Source: Porticoccaceae bacterium (GTDB lineage: Bacteria > Pseudomonadota > Gammaproteobacteria > Pseudomonadales > Porticoccaceae). Taken from it: 41,658 nucleotides of DNA. The stretch is from assembly GCA_002731695.1 (NCBI GenBank), contig PCCK01000019.1, positions 13,935 to 55,592 of the forward strand, read 5' to 3'. The notes below the pieces were generated by a model. It saw only the letters and a list, made by a program, of their open reading frames with translations, searched no databases and was not told the DNA's origin. The first letter of the stretch is position 1, and every line of letters begins with the position of its first letter. Made by a program: the position numbers and the translations under genes. Of the stretch, positions 8,017-17,254 are shown in pieces.

Positions 8017-8904
8017 ATGGAACGAAATGAATCTAGGGACTTATATGCCATGGATATATTGAACCAAGAGCATCAACGGGAAGTCTCAAAAACAGTTGTG
8101 CCTATTTTTGCGTTTATTCTCGTCGCCGTAAGTGCAACTACTTTGGTGAGTTTCTCTGGAATAACTGCGAGTGTTTCTGGTCAAAACGCACCTTGGGAGG
8201 AATTCTATTCAGTTTTTGGAATGATTTACGCTATCGTCTCTGGTTTTTTGTTGGTTGAGGTGTTAAATCGCTTCAATAAATTGTCAGAGGTGGTTGAAGC
8301 TGAATTAAACGCCATCAGCGACGTGCGTGATTTTTTGATTTATGTGGATGGCCAGCCCGAAAACAAGGAGGCGGTAAAAAAAGAGTTGCAAGAGTATGTC
8401 TATTCCGTCGCCACCGTTGAGTGGCGTACAATGAACGACGACTATGCGGTGCTAAACTCCGATACCTCTAAAGAATTATATGACATAATGTATGCAGTAA
8501 ATGAATTGGAAATGAGTAACGAAAGTGATCGCGCTGCACTCCATTTATTGATGGAAAAGATGTCGTCTATTACCACACTTCGGACCGAACGAATCAGCAT
8601 AGCGAATCAACAATTACCGCCACGCTTGAAGCATCTTTTGATATATATGTCGGCAGTTTTAGTAGCTGCCTTCATAATAAATGCTGGGATGGATCCATGG
8701 ATACATTGCTTCATGGTTGGATCCATAACTGCGTGTGTTCACTTGTTATATATCGTTATAGCTGACTTGAATACTCCTTTCACGGGTTTATGGACAATCA
8801 GCGTGAAACCCCTGATCGAGTTATATTTAAGTTTTAATGACGATGAGAATGTAGTTAAACCCGTTGTAAACGAGTTAAGCAAACTAAAGCGAGCGAGCAT
8901 TTAA
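8017..8904 (+). CDS. Membrane protein, DUF4239-like (bestrophin-like fold)
   Basis: The 295-residue protein has two N-terminal membrane helices (about 25-50 and 62-84), a long cytoplasmic-type helical middle (85-205), and two C-terminal helices (about 207-224 and 228-249). The features YAIVSGFLLVEV, EAELNAISDVRDF, LQEYVYSVATVEWRTM (Glu135-Trp136) and an R-T-E-R-I...LPPRL segment before helix 3 match my recollection of DUF4239 proteins, an uncharacterised family related in fold to bestrophin channels. Function is unknown; ion conductance would be pure inference. ATG 8017 follows a purine-rich AAGGAAGGTGAG. No enzyme motif is visible. Confidence 0.7.
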   Translation: MERNESRDLYAMDILNQEHQREVSKTVVPIFAFILVAVSATTLVSFSGITASVSGQNAPWEEFYSVFGMIYAIVSGFLLVEVLNRFNKLSEVVEAELNAISDVRDFLIYVDGQPENKEAVKKELQEYVYSVATVEWRTMNDDYAVLNSDTSKELYDIMYAVNELEMSNESDRAALHLLMEKMSSITTLRTERISIANQQLPPRLKHLLIYMSAVLVAAFIINAGMDPWIHCFMVGSITACVHLLYIVIADLNTPFTGLWTISVKPLIELYLSFNDDENVVKPVVNELSKLKRASI

Positions 8905-8948
8905 CTGGTTTATGACTGGCACTGCTAAAAAAATTTTATGCCTGACAA

Positions 8949-8970
8949 TGTTAGCGCTGAAATGCTAACA
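8949..8970 (+). promoter_or_regulatory. Perfect inverted repeat ending one base before the sterol-desaturase-family start codon
   Basis: TGTTAGC (8949-8955) and GCTAACA (8964-8970) are perfect inverted copies with an 8-base loop. The GTG start at 8972 follows after one base, and no Shine-Dalgarno sequence is visible there. It could be a DNA operator or an RNA hairpin that controls initiation. It lacks a T-run, so a terminator is less likely. Confidence 0.4.
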
Positions 8971-8971
8971 A

Positions 8972-10252
8972 GTGACTAGTCCAGTGGAGTTTTTGAAGCC
9001 GTCTTTAATTATCCTTTATGCGTTGCCAGTCTTTCTTTTGCTGATGTCTGTGGAGTTTTTGTATGGTATTCTTAGTAAGCATAATACCTATCGTTTTAAT
9101 GATACATTTTGTAGTCTCACTCTCGGAGTGTTGAGTAGAATTCCTCCAGCTTTGCATCTAGGTATCAGTGGTCTCGTATATGAGCTCGCTGTTAATCTTC
9201 TTAATATCAAATTATTAGCTTCTCAAAATTGGTTAACGTGGGTCATCGCATTTGTTTTGTATGACTTTCTTTATTACTGGAAGCATCGGCTCTCACATGA
9301 ACGATCGATATTCTGGGCCAGCCATGTGGTTCACCATCAAAGTGAGGACTTCAATTTGGGGACTGCACTTAGGCAGACTAGTAGTGGATTTTTGTTGACT
9401 TGGATTTTTTTTATCCCCATGTTTGTTTTAGGTATACCTGTTGAGGTATTCATATCAGTTGCAGCGGTGAATCTTATTTACCAATTTTGGGTGCATACAG
9501 AACATATAGGTTCTCTTGGTGGACTCGATAGGCTGCTAGTTACTCCATCTAACCATCGCGTGCATCACGCGAGAAATACTAGTTATATAGATGCTAATTA
9601 TGGTGGTGTTTTAATCATCTGGGATCGGGTTTTTGGCACCTTTCGACCTGAAAAGGATTCTATTCCACCGATATATGGGACTTCAAAGCCCCTACAAAGT
9701 TGGAATCCAATTTGGGCAAATATAGAGATTTATTTCCAGCTGATGAGAGACTTTTGGGTGACCAAGCTTTGGAAAGATAAGGCACGGGTATTGTTTTCCC
9801 GAACTGGGTGGCGTCCAGCGGATGTTAGAACGCGGTTTCCGAATTTGCATCATGAAGATGGTGATGACCATAAATATGTTGGTAATTCAACTCTCGCGAC
9901 TATGATATTTATTGTTGTACAGTTCGTCTGTTGGTTAGTGTTAGCAGCATTTCTAATGGGCGATTTTGAGGAATTGTATTCAAATCATCATTTACTTGCG
10001 CTTTCAATAGTGTGTTCAGTAGGTATAACTGCATGGCATCTTGATGGAAGAGCATTATCGTGGATATTTGAAGGTGCTAGGTCTCTTTTTATGATTCTTT
10101 TGATCTTTTTGGTTGGTTTTTGGGATTTAGGAGAACAACTCGTGCAGGTTTTGGCAATCCAAGCCGTATTTAATCTTGTCTTTTTGAGTATCCTAGGGAT
10201 TCGTCCACTAATATCGCTTTTTCGTAGGTGGACAAGCAAAGTAGTTTTTTAA
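8972..10252 (+). CDS. Sterol desaturase / fatty acid hydroxylase superfamily protein, alkylglycerol-monooxygenase-like
   Basis: The 426-residue membrane di-iron oxygenase has the eight-His-type motifs in order: KHRLSH (His105, His109), SHVVHH (His118, 121, 122), WVHTEH (His175, His178) and NHRVHH (His195, 198, 199). The surroundings HHQSEDFNLGTALRQT and NYGGVLIIWDRVFGTF resemble alkylglycerol monooxygenase (TMEM195) and its bacterial relatives more than classical sterol desaturases. Such enzymes insert oxygen into lipid alkyl chains. Hydrophobic helices lie at about 10-35, 60-100 and 140-175, and a second hydrophobic domain (about 308-420) follows the catalytic region. Start is GTG without a clear ribosome site, next to an inverted repeat; a later start is possible. 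The 3' end overlaps epmB by 4 bp in convergent orientation. Confidence 0.85.
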   Translation: MTSPVEFLKPSLIILYALPVFLLLMSVEFLYGILSKHNTYRFNDTFCSLTLGVLSRIPPALHLGISGLVYELAVNLLNIKLLASQNWLTWVIAFVLYDFLYYWKHRLSHERSIFWASHVVHHQSEDFNLGTALRQTSSGFLLTWIFFIPMFVLGIPVEVFISVAAVNLIYQFWVHTEHIGSLGGLDRLLVTPSNHRVHHARNTSYIDANYGGVLIIWDRVFGTFRPEKDSIPPIYGTSKPLQSWNPIWANIEIYFQLMRDFWVTKLWKDKARVLFSRTGWRPADVRTRFPNLHHEDGDDHKYVGNSTLATMIFIVVQFVCWLVLAAFLMGDFEELYSNHHLLALSIVCSVGITAWHLDGRALSWIFEGARSLFMILLIFLVGFWDLGEQLVQVLAIQAVFNLVFLSILGIRPLISLFRRWTSKVVF

Positions 10253-11265
10253 TCATTCACACAAACTATAGTTTTGGAGAGTTCCCCAGGTGTTTCCTTG
10301 ACGAGCCTTGGCAATAAAAACCCTGGTAAAACTGCTTGCATCTCAGAGTAAACCGCTTTTATACGCGCTTCATCAACATGGAAATGAGCCGCACCTTCGA
10401 CTGGATCTAGTAAGTGGAGATAGTAGGGGGTTACTTCACAGTTGTAAAGATGTTCGCTGAGCGCTATTAAGACATCACTACAATCGTTAACATTTTTTAG
10501 CAATACCGATTGATTGAGTAAGCGAATGCCAATTTTGCGCAATCGGCATAAAGATTCTTCTACGGCACTATCGATCTCATTAGGATGATTAATGTGCAGA
10601 ACCATGATTGGTTTTAGACGAGTGCTTTGCATCCAAAGCAAGAGGTCGTCATCAATTCGAGACGGAATGACAACGGGCAGCCGAGTGTGAATCCTCAGCC
10701 GTTTAATATGTGGGATCTCAGCGATTTTTTTAGTAAGCCAAGATAGTAAACTGTCCTTTGCTGCCAATGGATCTCCGCCGCTAAAAATAACTTCATTAAT
10801 TTCTGGTCGATTAGTTACATATTCAAGCGCTGAAAACCACTTTTCTCGATCTTGGTGTTGCTGACTATACGGAAAATGTCTGCGGAAACAATATCTACAG
10901 TTTACAGCGCAAAATGAACTTACGATTAACAGCACCCGATTTCGATATTTATGAATGACACAAGATTTTGGGTTATGGTTAAGCTCGTTTAGAGGATCTT
11001 GTGAATAATCTTCGTATTTTTTCAGTTCCTCCTTAACTGGCAAGATCTGGAGTAGGAGGGGATCTTTTGGGTCACCATGTCGGATACGTTTTATGTATGA
11101 TAAAGGCACTCTAACCTGGAATTTTAACGCGGCTTTTTGTCCTTTGCTAAGTAATTTAGGACTTAAACTGAGTCGCGTAACTAACTCCTGCACGCTCGTG
11201 ACCGAATCAATAAGTTCCGTTTGCCACCGATTTTTAATTTGTATAACTTCGGTTTGTAAGTGCAT
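10249..11265 (-). CDS. epmB: EF-P beta-lysylation protein EpmB (lysine 2,3-aminomutase family)
   Basis: The 338-residue radical SAM enzyme converts L-alpha-lysine to R-beta-lysine for attachment to elongation factor P, which rescues ribosomes at proline runs. The radical SAM cluster motif is Cys119-x3-Cys123-x2-Cys126 (CAVNCRYC), followed by FSGGDPL, and later RIHTRLPVVIP and HINHPNE, all typical of the KAM/EpmB family. The short length fits EpmB rather than true lysine 2,3-aminomutase, which is longer. In many gammaproteobacteria epmB is divergent from efp; here tadA takes that place and efp and epmA are not in the window. The upstream gap to tadA is short, so promoters of the two genes probably overlap. 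Confidence 0.9.
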   Translation of the reverse strand: MHLQTEVIQIKNRWQTELIDSVTSVQELVTRLSLSPKLLSKGQKAALKFQVRVPLSYIKRIRHGDPKDPLLLQILPVKEELKKYEDYSQDPLNELNHNPKSCVIHKYRNRVLLIVSSFCAVNCRYCFRRHFPYSQQHQDREKWFSALEYVTNRPEINEVIFSGGDPLAAKDSLLSWLTKKIAEIPHIKRLRIHTRLPVVIPSRIDDDLLLWMQSTRLKPIMVLHINHPNEIDSAVEESLCRLRKIGIRLLNQSVLLKNVNDCSDVLIALSEHLYNCEVTPYYLHLLDPVEGAAHFHVDEARIKAVYSEMQAVLPGFLLPRLVKETPGELSKTIVCVND

Positions 11266-11326
11266 TTGTTAGTGCCCTTATATAGAAAAAATAGTATAAA
11301 TCATTTTGCCTAGAGGGTTTGATTGG

Positions 11327-11800
11327 ATGCCAAAAAAAAGTAAGAGTAATGACGAGGCGTTTATGGACGTTGCGCTAAAGAACGCCAAACTTGCTATGGA
11401 TGCTGGGGAGGTTCCAATAGGCGCGATCCTAGTGAGAGATGGGAAAATTATTGCACAAGGCCATAATCAACCGATTCTGAGTTGTGATCCCACAGCCCAT
11501 GCAGAAATTGTTGTCTTGAGAAAAGCAGCAATTTCAGAGGGGAATTATCGTCTTATTGACTGTCAGCTCTTTGTGACCATTGAACCATGTATTATGTGTG
11601 TCGGCGCCATGTTACATGCCCGTGTAAGCCGTATTATCTTTGGAGCCCGAGAACCAAGATTTGGGGCTCTCACTAGTCATATTCAGATTCTTGATAATGT
11701 TAGATTCAACCACGAAATTGAGTGGCACGGTGGAGTGCTTGCTGAGCAAAGTAGTCTGTTGATGCGCAATTTTTTTCAATTAAAACGTGGGAAAAAATAA
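11327..11800 (+). CDS. tadA: tRNA-specific adenosine deaminase TadA
   Basis: It deaminates A34 to inosine in tRNA-Arg(ACG), an essential wobble modification. The zinc site is complete: HAE at 58-60 (His58 ligand, Glu60 proton shuttle) and EPCIMC with Cys88 and Cys91. Length (157 residues) is normal. The frame is open from TTG 11306, but ATG 11327 follows GAGGG (11313-11317) at good spacing and begins with a basic MPKKSKS tail, so 11327 is preferred. A TATAAA at 11295-11300 could be its -10 box. The neighbours mltF and purL downstream reproduce the tadA-mltF-purL order known from E. coli. Confidence 0.93.
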   Translation: MPKKSKSNDEAFMDVALKNAKLAMDAGEVPIGAILVRDGKIIAQGHNQPILSCDPTAHAEIVVLRKAAISEGNYRLIDCQLFVTIEPCIMCVGAMLHARVSRIIFGAREPRFGALTSHIQILDNVRFNHEIEWHGGVLAEQSSLLMRNFFQLKRGKK

Positions 11801-11855
11801 ATTATCCCAATTGCGGGATCGCTCAGTTTAAACAAGCCAGTTAATTCATTTGTTA

Positions 11856-13290
11856 TCACGTAATTTTCAAACAACGTTTTGTAGAGGGCTCTTTTTCATC
11901 ATGAATCAACGAGCATAACCGAAGATAAGTTAAATAGTACTGAATATTATCCACGTACTTTACAGCAATCTTACCATTTGTGTATGCGGCGCCACTGACG
12001 TTGGGATTGCTTTTTTTGTCAAGGTGCAGTAGCTGAGATTTCACATCGACTCATAGGTCAGGATCGCTATTTGCGGTCTGAGCTGATGCTCTGGCATCCT
12101 CGATGTTTCGCAGACCAAAATTGTGTGCAGCGAGTGCGAGCCAAACATGGTCACTGTGATCAAGTCGATCCTGTATTTTCATTTCAACCGCTGTATCTTG
12201 TGTCAACATCATCAATCCTCTCACGCCAGTCGGTGAGGTGGCCTTAGCACCCCAATGAGATTCTTGATAGGCAATTGCCGCTAAAAGTTCCCATTCAAAA
12301 TTTCATTGATTGACGATTTGTTTAAATACATGACTATATTTAGGAAGTTGTCGATCTACCATCTTTTCTGGTAGTTTAGAGTCAGAGGTTGAGAATTGGT
12401 CTGGATGAATAAACATTTTTTGTTTAATTTCGTCAATTTTTTTTAGCTGTAAAATCGTTATTAAAAAGATCAGCGATCGATAGTAAGCTTTTGTCTCCAT
12501 TTTTAAGGAATCCCCATGATAGAGGCTTTTTTTCTGATATTTCGATTCCTAAAGCAACCTCATGAAAAATATGTCTGTTGATGTTAAAGCTGAGCGAATC
12601 AGTAATAGAGAAATCATTATCATTTGAATGCACCACTCTTATAATGTCGACGTTTGAGAGTGATGGATTATTTATCAGAATTAATTCTGGATTATCTTGC
12701 TGAGTATCTTTTATTTGGGCAACAAAAAAAGAAGGTTGATTTGTGAGTACCATAGTCCCTTGAAGATCGATAATCGTGTCGGGCTTTGGTTTTTCTCGTC
12801 GATAAATCAGCTGCTCGGATACATAATGGTAGGGCATGGAGAAATCGAGCAAATGCTGAGATAGCATAGTTTGAGTTAAATTGGCTGCAATGAGATTTCC
12901 CTCGCCGGCATTTAGCGCTAATTTGAGTTCTTCAAAATTGTTTTTAGTCTTTACTTCAAGCTCGACTCCTAAATTTCTTGCAAAGTCATTTGCAATTAAG
13001 AACTCGAATCCATTGCAAACTCCAGATTTTTTGAAAAAGGTAGTCGCACTCTCGGTGGTTAAAATTGTCAATACGCCGCGTTTAAGGACTCGTTGCAGAT
13101 CATTTGTATGATTACTTCTATTGATGGCTGCTACAAAAGCAATCATCATTGCTACTGAAATGACATAACTAACGCGCCGATATGCGCTCGGGGACTTGAT
13201 TAGCTGTAGATCAGTAAGATTCAATGTTGAATCCGATGAGCACAAGTAATCTTGAGTATCAATTTGTAATTTGGTGATGGTTAATAGCAA
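11856..13290 (-). pseudogene. mltF: Decayed membrane-bound lytic murein transglycosylase F (mltF)
   Basis: Read on the minus strand, all parts of MltF are recognisable but cannot be made as one protein. Frame one (13290-12433) holds the signal/membrane segment and the extracellular-solute-binding-like domain (LQRVLKRGVL, GFEFLIANDFARNLGVELEV, AGEGNLIAANLT). At an A8 run (12437-12444) the frame shifts and continues as KKIDEIKQKMF to VNQ, where TGA stops it (12303-12305). The catalytic transglycosylase domain follows in the same frame: [15 protein letters not shown] with the catalytic Glu, [20 protein letters not shown] and IEDAR. About 25 residues normally between DRLD and the WLALAA motif (the SI-GGARY part) are missing. 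A second TGA (12051-12053) sits where family members have Trp before VDVK, and the tail runs to 11856. One frameshift, two stops and a deletion make function very unlikely. Confidence 0.88.
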
Positions 13291-13315
13291 AATGAAACTG
13301 CGTTAAACTAGATTG

Positions 13316-13324
13316 TGGTATAAA
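13316..13324 (+). promoter_or_regulatory. Candidate extended -10 promoter of purL
   Basis: TGG-TATAAA (TG at 13316-13317, hexamer 13319-13324) has the TGn extension that lets sigma-70 promoters work with a poor -35. It lies 41 bp before the purL ATG. I see no clear PurR operator in the gap. Confidence 0.4.
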
Positions 13325-13364
13325 CTCACGTTTTGTAGGTTTGTTGTGTTTGGACTTTCAGTGA

Positions 13365-16300
13365 ATGATCATTTTTGACGGTGGCCCCTGTTTTTCAGAC
13401 TTTAGAAAGCACAAGTTGTTACTGAAATTGCAGGCCGCTCAGTCTAGTGTTCTCTCTTTAAAAGCAAATTATAAATATTTTGTTGATACCGATTCTCTGC
13501 TCTCGGAGAGACAGACTACTGTGCTTCAATCGTTGTTGAATTGCCGATACCACTCCCCTGCAACTGATTTTTCGACGCAACTTTTTTTGGTCGTCCCACG
13601 TCTTGGAACTATATCGGCTTGGTCTAGTAAAGCGACTGACATAGCAAGAAACTGTGGTTTAGATTGTGTCCTCCGAGTTGAGCGTGGAATTGCTTTTTCT
13701 ATCGCAACCTCCATAACACTCGATCGGTCCGAAGAAGTAACGCTTGCTGAATTATTATATGACAGGATGATTGAAACTATTTTTTTTAACATCAGCGAAT
13801 CTAGTAAGATATTTATGCGCGAAGATCCTGTTCCTGTTAAAGCCATAGATATATTAGATGGTGGTTTTGAAATGTTTAGACAGGTTAATTTAAATTTGGG
13901 ACTGGCATTGAGTGACTCTGAAATGGATTTCCTTCGCCACGAGTTTTCTAAATTGCGTAGAAATCCGACCGATGTTGAGTTGATGATGTTCGCTCAAGCG
14001 AATTCAGAACATTGCCGACATAAAATCTTTAATTCTCGATGGATTATTGATGGAACTATGCAGGAAAAGACGCTCTTTGAAATGATCCGTAACACTCATC
14101 ATAAAAATAGTATGGGTATTTTATCAGCCTATTCTGATAATGCAGCTGTGGTTCAAGGATCCTTTGGAGGACGTTTTTTCCCAGATCCAAGAACGCGGGA
14201 GTACGCATATTCGCCTGAGGACATACATTTTTTGATGAAGGTGGAGACGCATAATCATCCAACTGCAATATTTCCTTATGCTGGTGCTGGGACTGGTGCT
14301 GGCGGTGAAATACGTGATGAGGGTGCTGTGGGGCAAGGATCAAAACCTAAGGCTGGCATCACCGGATTCAGTGTGTCTAATTTGAACATTCCAAGTTATA
14401 TACAACCGTGGGAACTGGATTACGGAAGGCCAGGCCGGATTGCGTCCGCTCTTGAAATCATGCTAGAGGGACCTATCGGAGCGGCAGCATTTAATAACGA
14501 ATTCGGCCGACCTAATATCAATGGTTACTTCCGGTGCTTTGAGTTAGAAATAAATGGACAATGTTACGGATACCACAAGCCGATAATGATATCGGGAGGA
14601 TATGGCAATATACGGCCGCAGCATGTGCTCAAAAAACCCTTTCAATCGGGTGCAAAATTAGTTGTTTTAGGAGGTCCAGCGATGCTGATTGGACTTGGGG
14701 GAGGCGCAGCATCCTCGGTGACTACTGGCGAGAGCTCAGCAGAATTAGATTTTGGTTCTGTGCAAAGACAAAACCCAGAAATGGAGCGGAGGTGTCAAGA
14801 AGTTATAGATCACTGCTGGCAATTAGGGGATAAAAATCCAATTGCGTTTATTCACGATGTAGGTGCAGGTGGTTTATCAAATGCGTTTCCAGAGTTGATT
14901 AAAGATGGAGGAGTTGGGGGGCATTTCAAACTGCGTCGTATCCCAAATGCTGAACCGCAGATGTCTCCTCTCGAGATTTGGTGCAATGAGGCTCAAGAGC
15001 GATATGTTTTGGCAATAAAATCTGATTATATCGATGTTTTTGCTAGAAGTTGCATTAAAGAGAGGTGCCCTTTTGCAATTGTAGGAGAAGCAATCGAAGA
15101 GAAAAAGGTGGTAGTCGAGGACGAGTATTTTAAAAATACACCGATAGATCTACCGTTGGCTTTAATATTTCCACTATCAGATCTTGCACCTAGAACCGCA
15201 ATCGGCGCAGATATATCATTTTTTCCTCTCTCAACAAAAAATATGAACCTTAATCGGATCATCGACTTGGTAATAAGGCATCCGACTGTAGCTAGCAAAA
15301 ATTTCTTAATTACTATCGGAGATCGCTCAGTGGGCGGCATGGTAACGAGGGATCAGATGGTTGGTCCGTGGCAAGTGCCCGTTGCTGATTGCGCAGCAAC
15401 TACACTAAGTTTCGATAGCTATAGGGGTGAGGCCGTTGCGATGGGGGAGCGTTCTCCATTGGCAGTGGTTAATGCACCGGCATCTGGTCGTATGGCTATA
15501 GGTGAGGCGATCACAAACATTGCTGCGTCTTCGATTGCCTCGTTGTCTGATGTGAGATTATCTGCTAACTGGATGTGCGCTTCGGGGTGCTCTATTGAAG
15601 AGGAGAAACTTTTTCGAACTGTAGAGGCGGTGGGTATGGAGCTATGTCCGGCTTTAGGAATTAGTGTTCCGGTTGGAAAAGACTCAATGTCTATGCAGAC
15701 AAATTGGGATGATGATGATGAGCGTAAATCAGTTGTATCACCACTCTCTCTCATTGTAAGTGCATTTGCCCCGGTTGTTGATGTTAGAAAAATTTTAACA
15801 CCTCAGTTGAGGACGGATTGCGGAGACACCCGTTTAATTTTACTTGATTTGGGAACAGGCTTGAATCGGCTGGGGGGGTCGATATTAGCTCAAGTGAACG
15901 GTCAAATTGGCGATAGAGTTCCTGACTTGGATGACCCGGATGTTATTATAAATTTTTTTGATATTTTGCAGATGCTCAACAAAGAGGGTGAATTACTTGC
16001 TTATCATGATCGTTCGGATGGTGGTCTTATAGTTACTCTCCTTGAGATGTCGTTTGCCGGTCGCGTTGGAATTGACATTAATATCGAAACTGATTGTGAG
16101 AAGGATAGTTATATATCTGGATTGTTCAGTGAAGAATTAGGTGCAGTGATTCAGGTAAAGGCTTGTAGTGCCGCAGGAATTATCGAGCGCTGTAAAGCTT
16201 TAAATATATGTTGTCACGAGATTGGGGGGCTAAACAGTCGGCAAATTATTCGAGTTAGTTGTTCAGGAGTTGAATTGTTTTGTAAGCCGAGAGCAGATTT

Positions 16301-17231
16301 ACATAGGGCTTGGAGCGAACTTTCATATCAAATGTCCATGCTACGTGATAACAGTGATTGTGCACAAAGTGAATTTGATCGGCTCACCTCAGAAGACGCT
16401 GGGCTTTCGGTGAAATTAAATTTTCAAGTCGAAATTCCAGTATTCATCGGCTCTGCTCGTCCCAGAATAGCAGTTTTGCGTGAGCAAGGAGTCAATGGAC
16501 AATTAGAAATGGCAGCAGCATTTGATAGAGCGAAATTCGCTTCCGTCGACGTCCACATGAGCGAATTATTGAGTGGTGAAGTTCAGTTATCTAATTTTGT
16601 CGGTCTTGTTGCGTGTGGAGGTTTTTCATATGGAGATGTGCTAGGTGCTGGTCAGGGGTGGGCAAAAACTATTCTTTTCAACTCTAATTTGAGAGATGAG
16701 TTTAGTAGTTTTTTTCATCGATCAGAAACATTTTCGCTGGGTGTGTGTAATGGGTGTCAAATGCTTTCTCATCTTCGGGAACTAATACCTGGCTCAGAGC
16801 CTTGGCCCTTTTTTGAAAGAAATTTGTCAGAGCAGTTCGAAGCACGTTTTTCTCTTGTTAGAATAGAAAAAAGTCCGTCTATTTTGTTAAAAAATATGAC
16901 TGATTCACATATACCTATTGTTGTTTCCCACGGAGAGGGAAGGGTTAAATTTGATAATGATGATATGCGTATTGATCTTGAAACTTCTAATATGGTCTCT
17001 ATGCGTTTTTTGGATAATGATTTGGCTAAGGCCAGTTCTTATCCTGCAAATCCAAACGGATCATTGGATGGTATCACGGGTATCTGCAGTAGAGATGGGC
17101 GAGTTACTTTGATGATGCCTCATCCGGAACGTGTATTTAGAACAGTGTTGAACTCTTGGCATCCCAAGGATTGGGGAGAAGATGCTCCTTGGATGCAGTT
17201 ATTTTATAATGCTCGTCGATTTGTTGAATAG
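13365..17231 (+). CDS. purL: Phosphoribosylformylglycinamidine synthase (FGAM synthase, large single-chain PurL)
   Basis: This enzyme performs the fourth step of purine synthesis: FGAR + ATP + glutamine to FGAM. The 1288-residue size is that of the gammaproteobacterial single-chain form, with a linker/N-terminal domain (PurS-like) to about residue 150, the tandem ATP-binding AIRS-like halves in the middle (AQANSEHCRHKIFN, KVETHNHPTAIFP, HDVGAGGLSNAFPE, YHDRSDGGL), and a C-terminal class I glutamine amidotransferase domain. The latter has nucleophile Cys1128 in LGVCNGCQML and the His1253-x-Glu1255 pair in PHPERVFR, with CGGFSYGDVLGAG earlier. ATG 13365 gives a normal N-terminus (IIFDGGPCFSDFR). 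It is divergent from the broken mltF, as in E. coli. Confidence 0.97.
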   Translation: MIIFDGGPCFSDFRKHKLLLKLQAAQSSVLSLKANYKYFVDTDSLLSERQTTVLQSLLNCRYHSPATDFSTQLFLVVPRLGTISAWSSKATDIARNCGLDCVLRVERGIAFSIATSITLDRSEEVTLAELLYDRMIETIFFNISESSKIFMREDPVPVKAIDILDGGFEMFRQVNLNLGLALSDSEMDFLRHEFSKLRRNPTDVELMMFAQANSEHCRHKIFNSRWIIDGTMQEKTLFEMIRNTHHKNSMGILSAYSDNAAVVQGSFGGRFFPDPRTREYAYSPEDIHFLMKVETHNHPTAIFPYAGAGTGAGGEIRDEGAVGQGSKPKAGITGFSVSNLNIPSYIQPWELDYGRPGRIASALEIMLEGPIGAAAFNNEFGRPNINGYFRCFELEINGQCYGYHKPIMISGGYGNIRPQHVLKKPFQSGAKLVVLGGPAMLIGLGGGAASSVTTGESSAELDFGSVQRQNPEMERRCQEVIDHCWQLGDKNPIAFIHDVGAGGLSNAFPELIKDGGVGGHFKLRRIPNAEPQMSPLEIWCNEAQERYVLAIKSDYIDVFARSCIKERCPFAIVGEAIEEKKVVVEDEYFKNTPIDLPLALIFPLSDLAPRTAIGADISFFPLSTKNMNLNRIIDLVIRHPTVASKNFLITIGDRSVGGMVTRDQMVGPWQVPVADCAATTLSFDSYRGEAVAMGERSPLAVVNAPASGRMAIGEAITNIAASSIASLSDVRLSANWMCASGCSIEEEKLFRTVEAVGMELCPALGISVPVGKDSMSMQTNWDDDDERKSVVSPLSLIVSAFAPVVDVRKILTPQLRTDCGDTRLILLDLGTGLNRLGGSILAQVNGQIGDRVPDLDDPDVIINFFDILQMLNKEGELLAYHDRSDGGLIVTLLEMSFAGRVGIDINIETDCEKDSYISGLFSEELGAVIQVKACSAAGIIERCKALNICCHEIGGLNSRQIIRVSCSGVELFCKPRADLHRAWSELSYQMSMLRDNSDCAQSEFDRLTSEDAGLSVKLNFQVEIPVFIGSARPRIAVLREQGVNGQLEMAAAFDRAKFASVDVHMSELLSGEVQLSNFVGLVACGGFSYGDVLGAGQGWAKTILFNSNLRDEFSSFFHRSETFSLGVCNGCQMLSHLRELIPGSEPWPFFERNLSEQFEARFSLVRIEKSPSILLKNMTDSHIPIVVSHGEGRVKFDNDDMRIDLETSNMVSMRFLDNDLAKASSYPANPNGSLDGITGICSRDGRVTLMMPHPERVFRTVLNSWHPKDWGEDAPWMQLFYNARRFVE

Positions 17232-17254
17232 CATCATTTCTGGGAGAAATAGAG

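Noticed and set aside
12051-12305. TGA codons in mltF as selenocysteine or Trp (reassigned code)
   Set aside because: TGA ends many intact genes here (sitA, sitB, murE, murF and others), no Sec element is seen, and the gene also has a frameshift and a deletion.
12437-12444. A8 run as programmed frameshift in mltF
   Set aside because: Slippage there would still meet the TGA at 12303 before the catalytic domain, so no functional product results.
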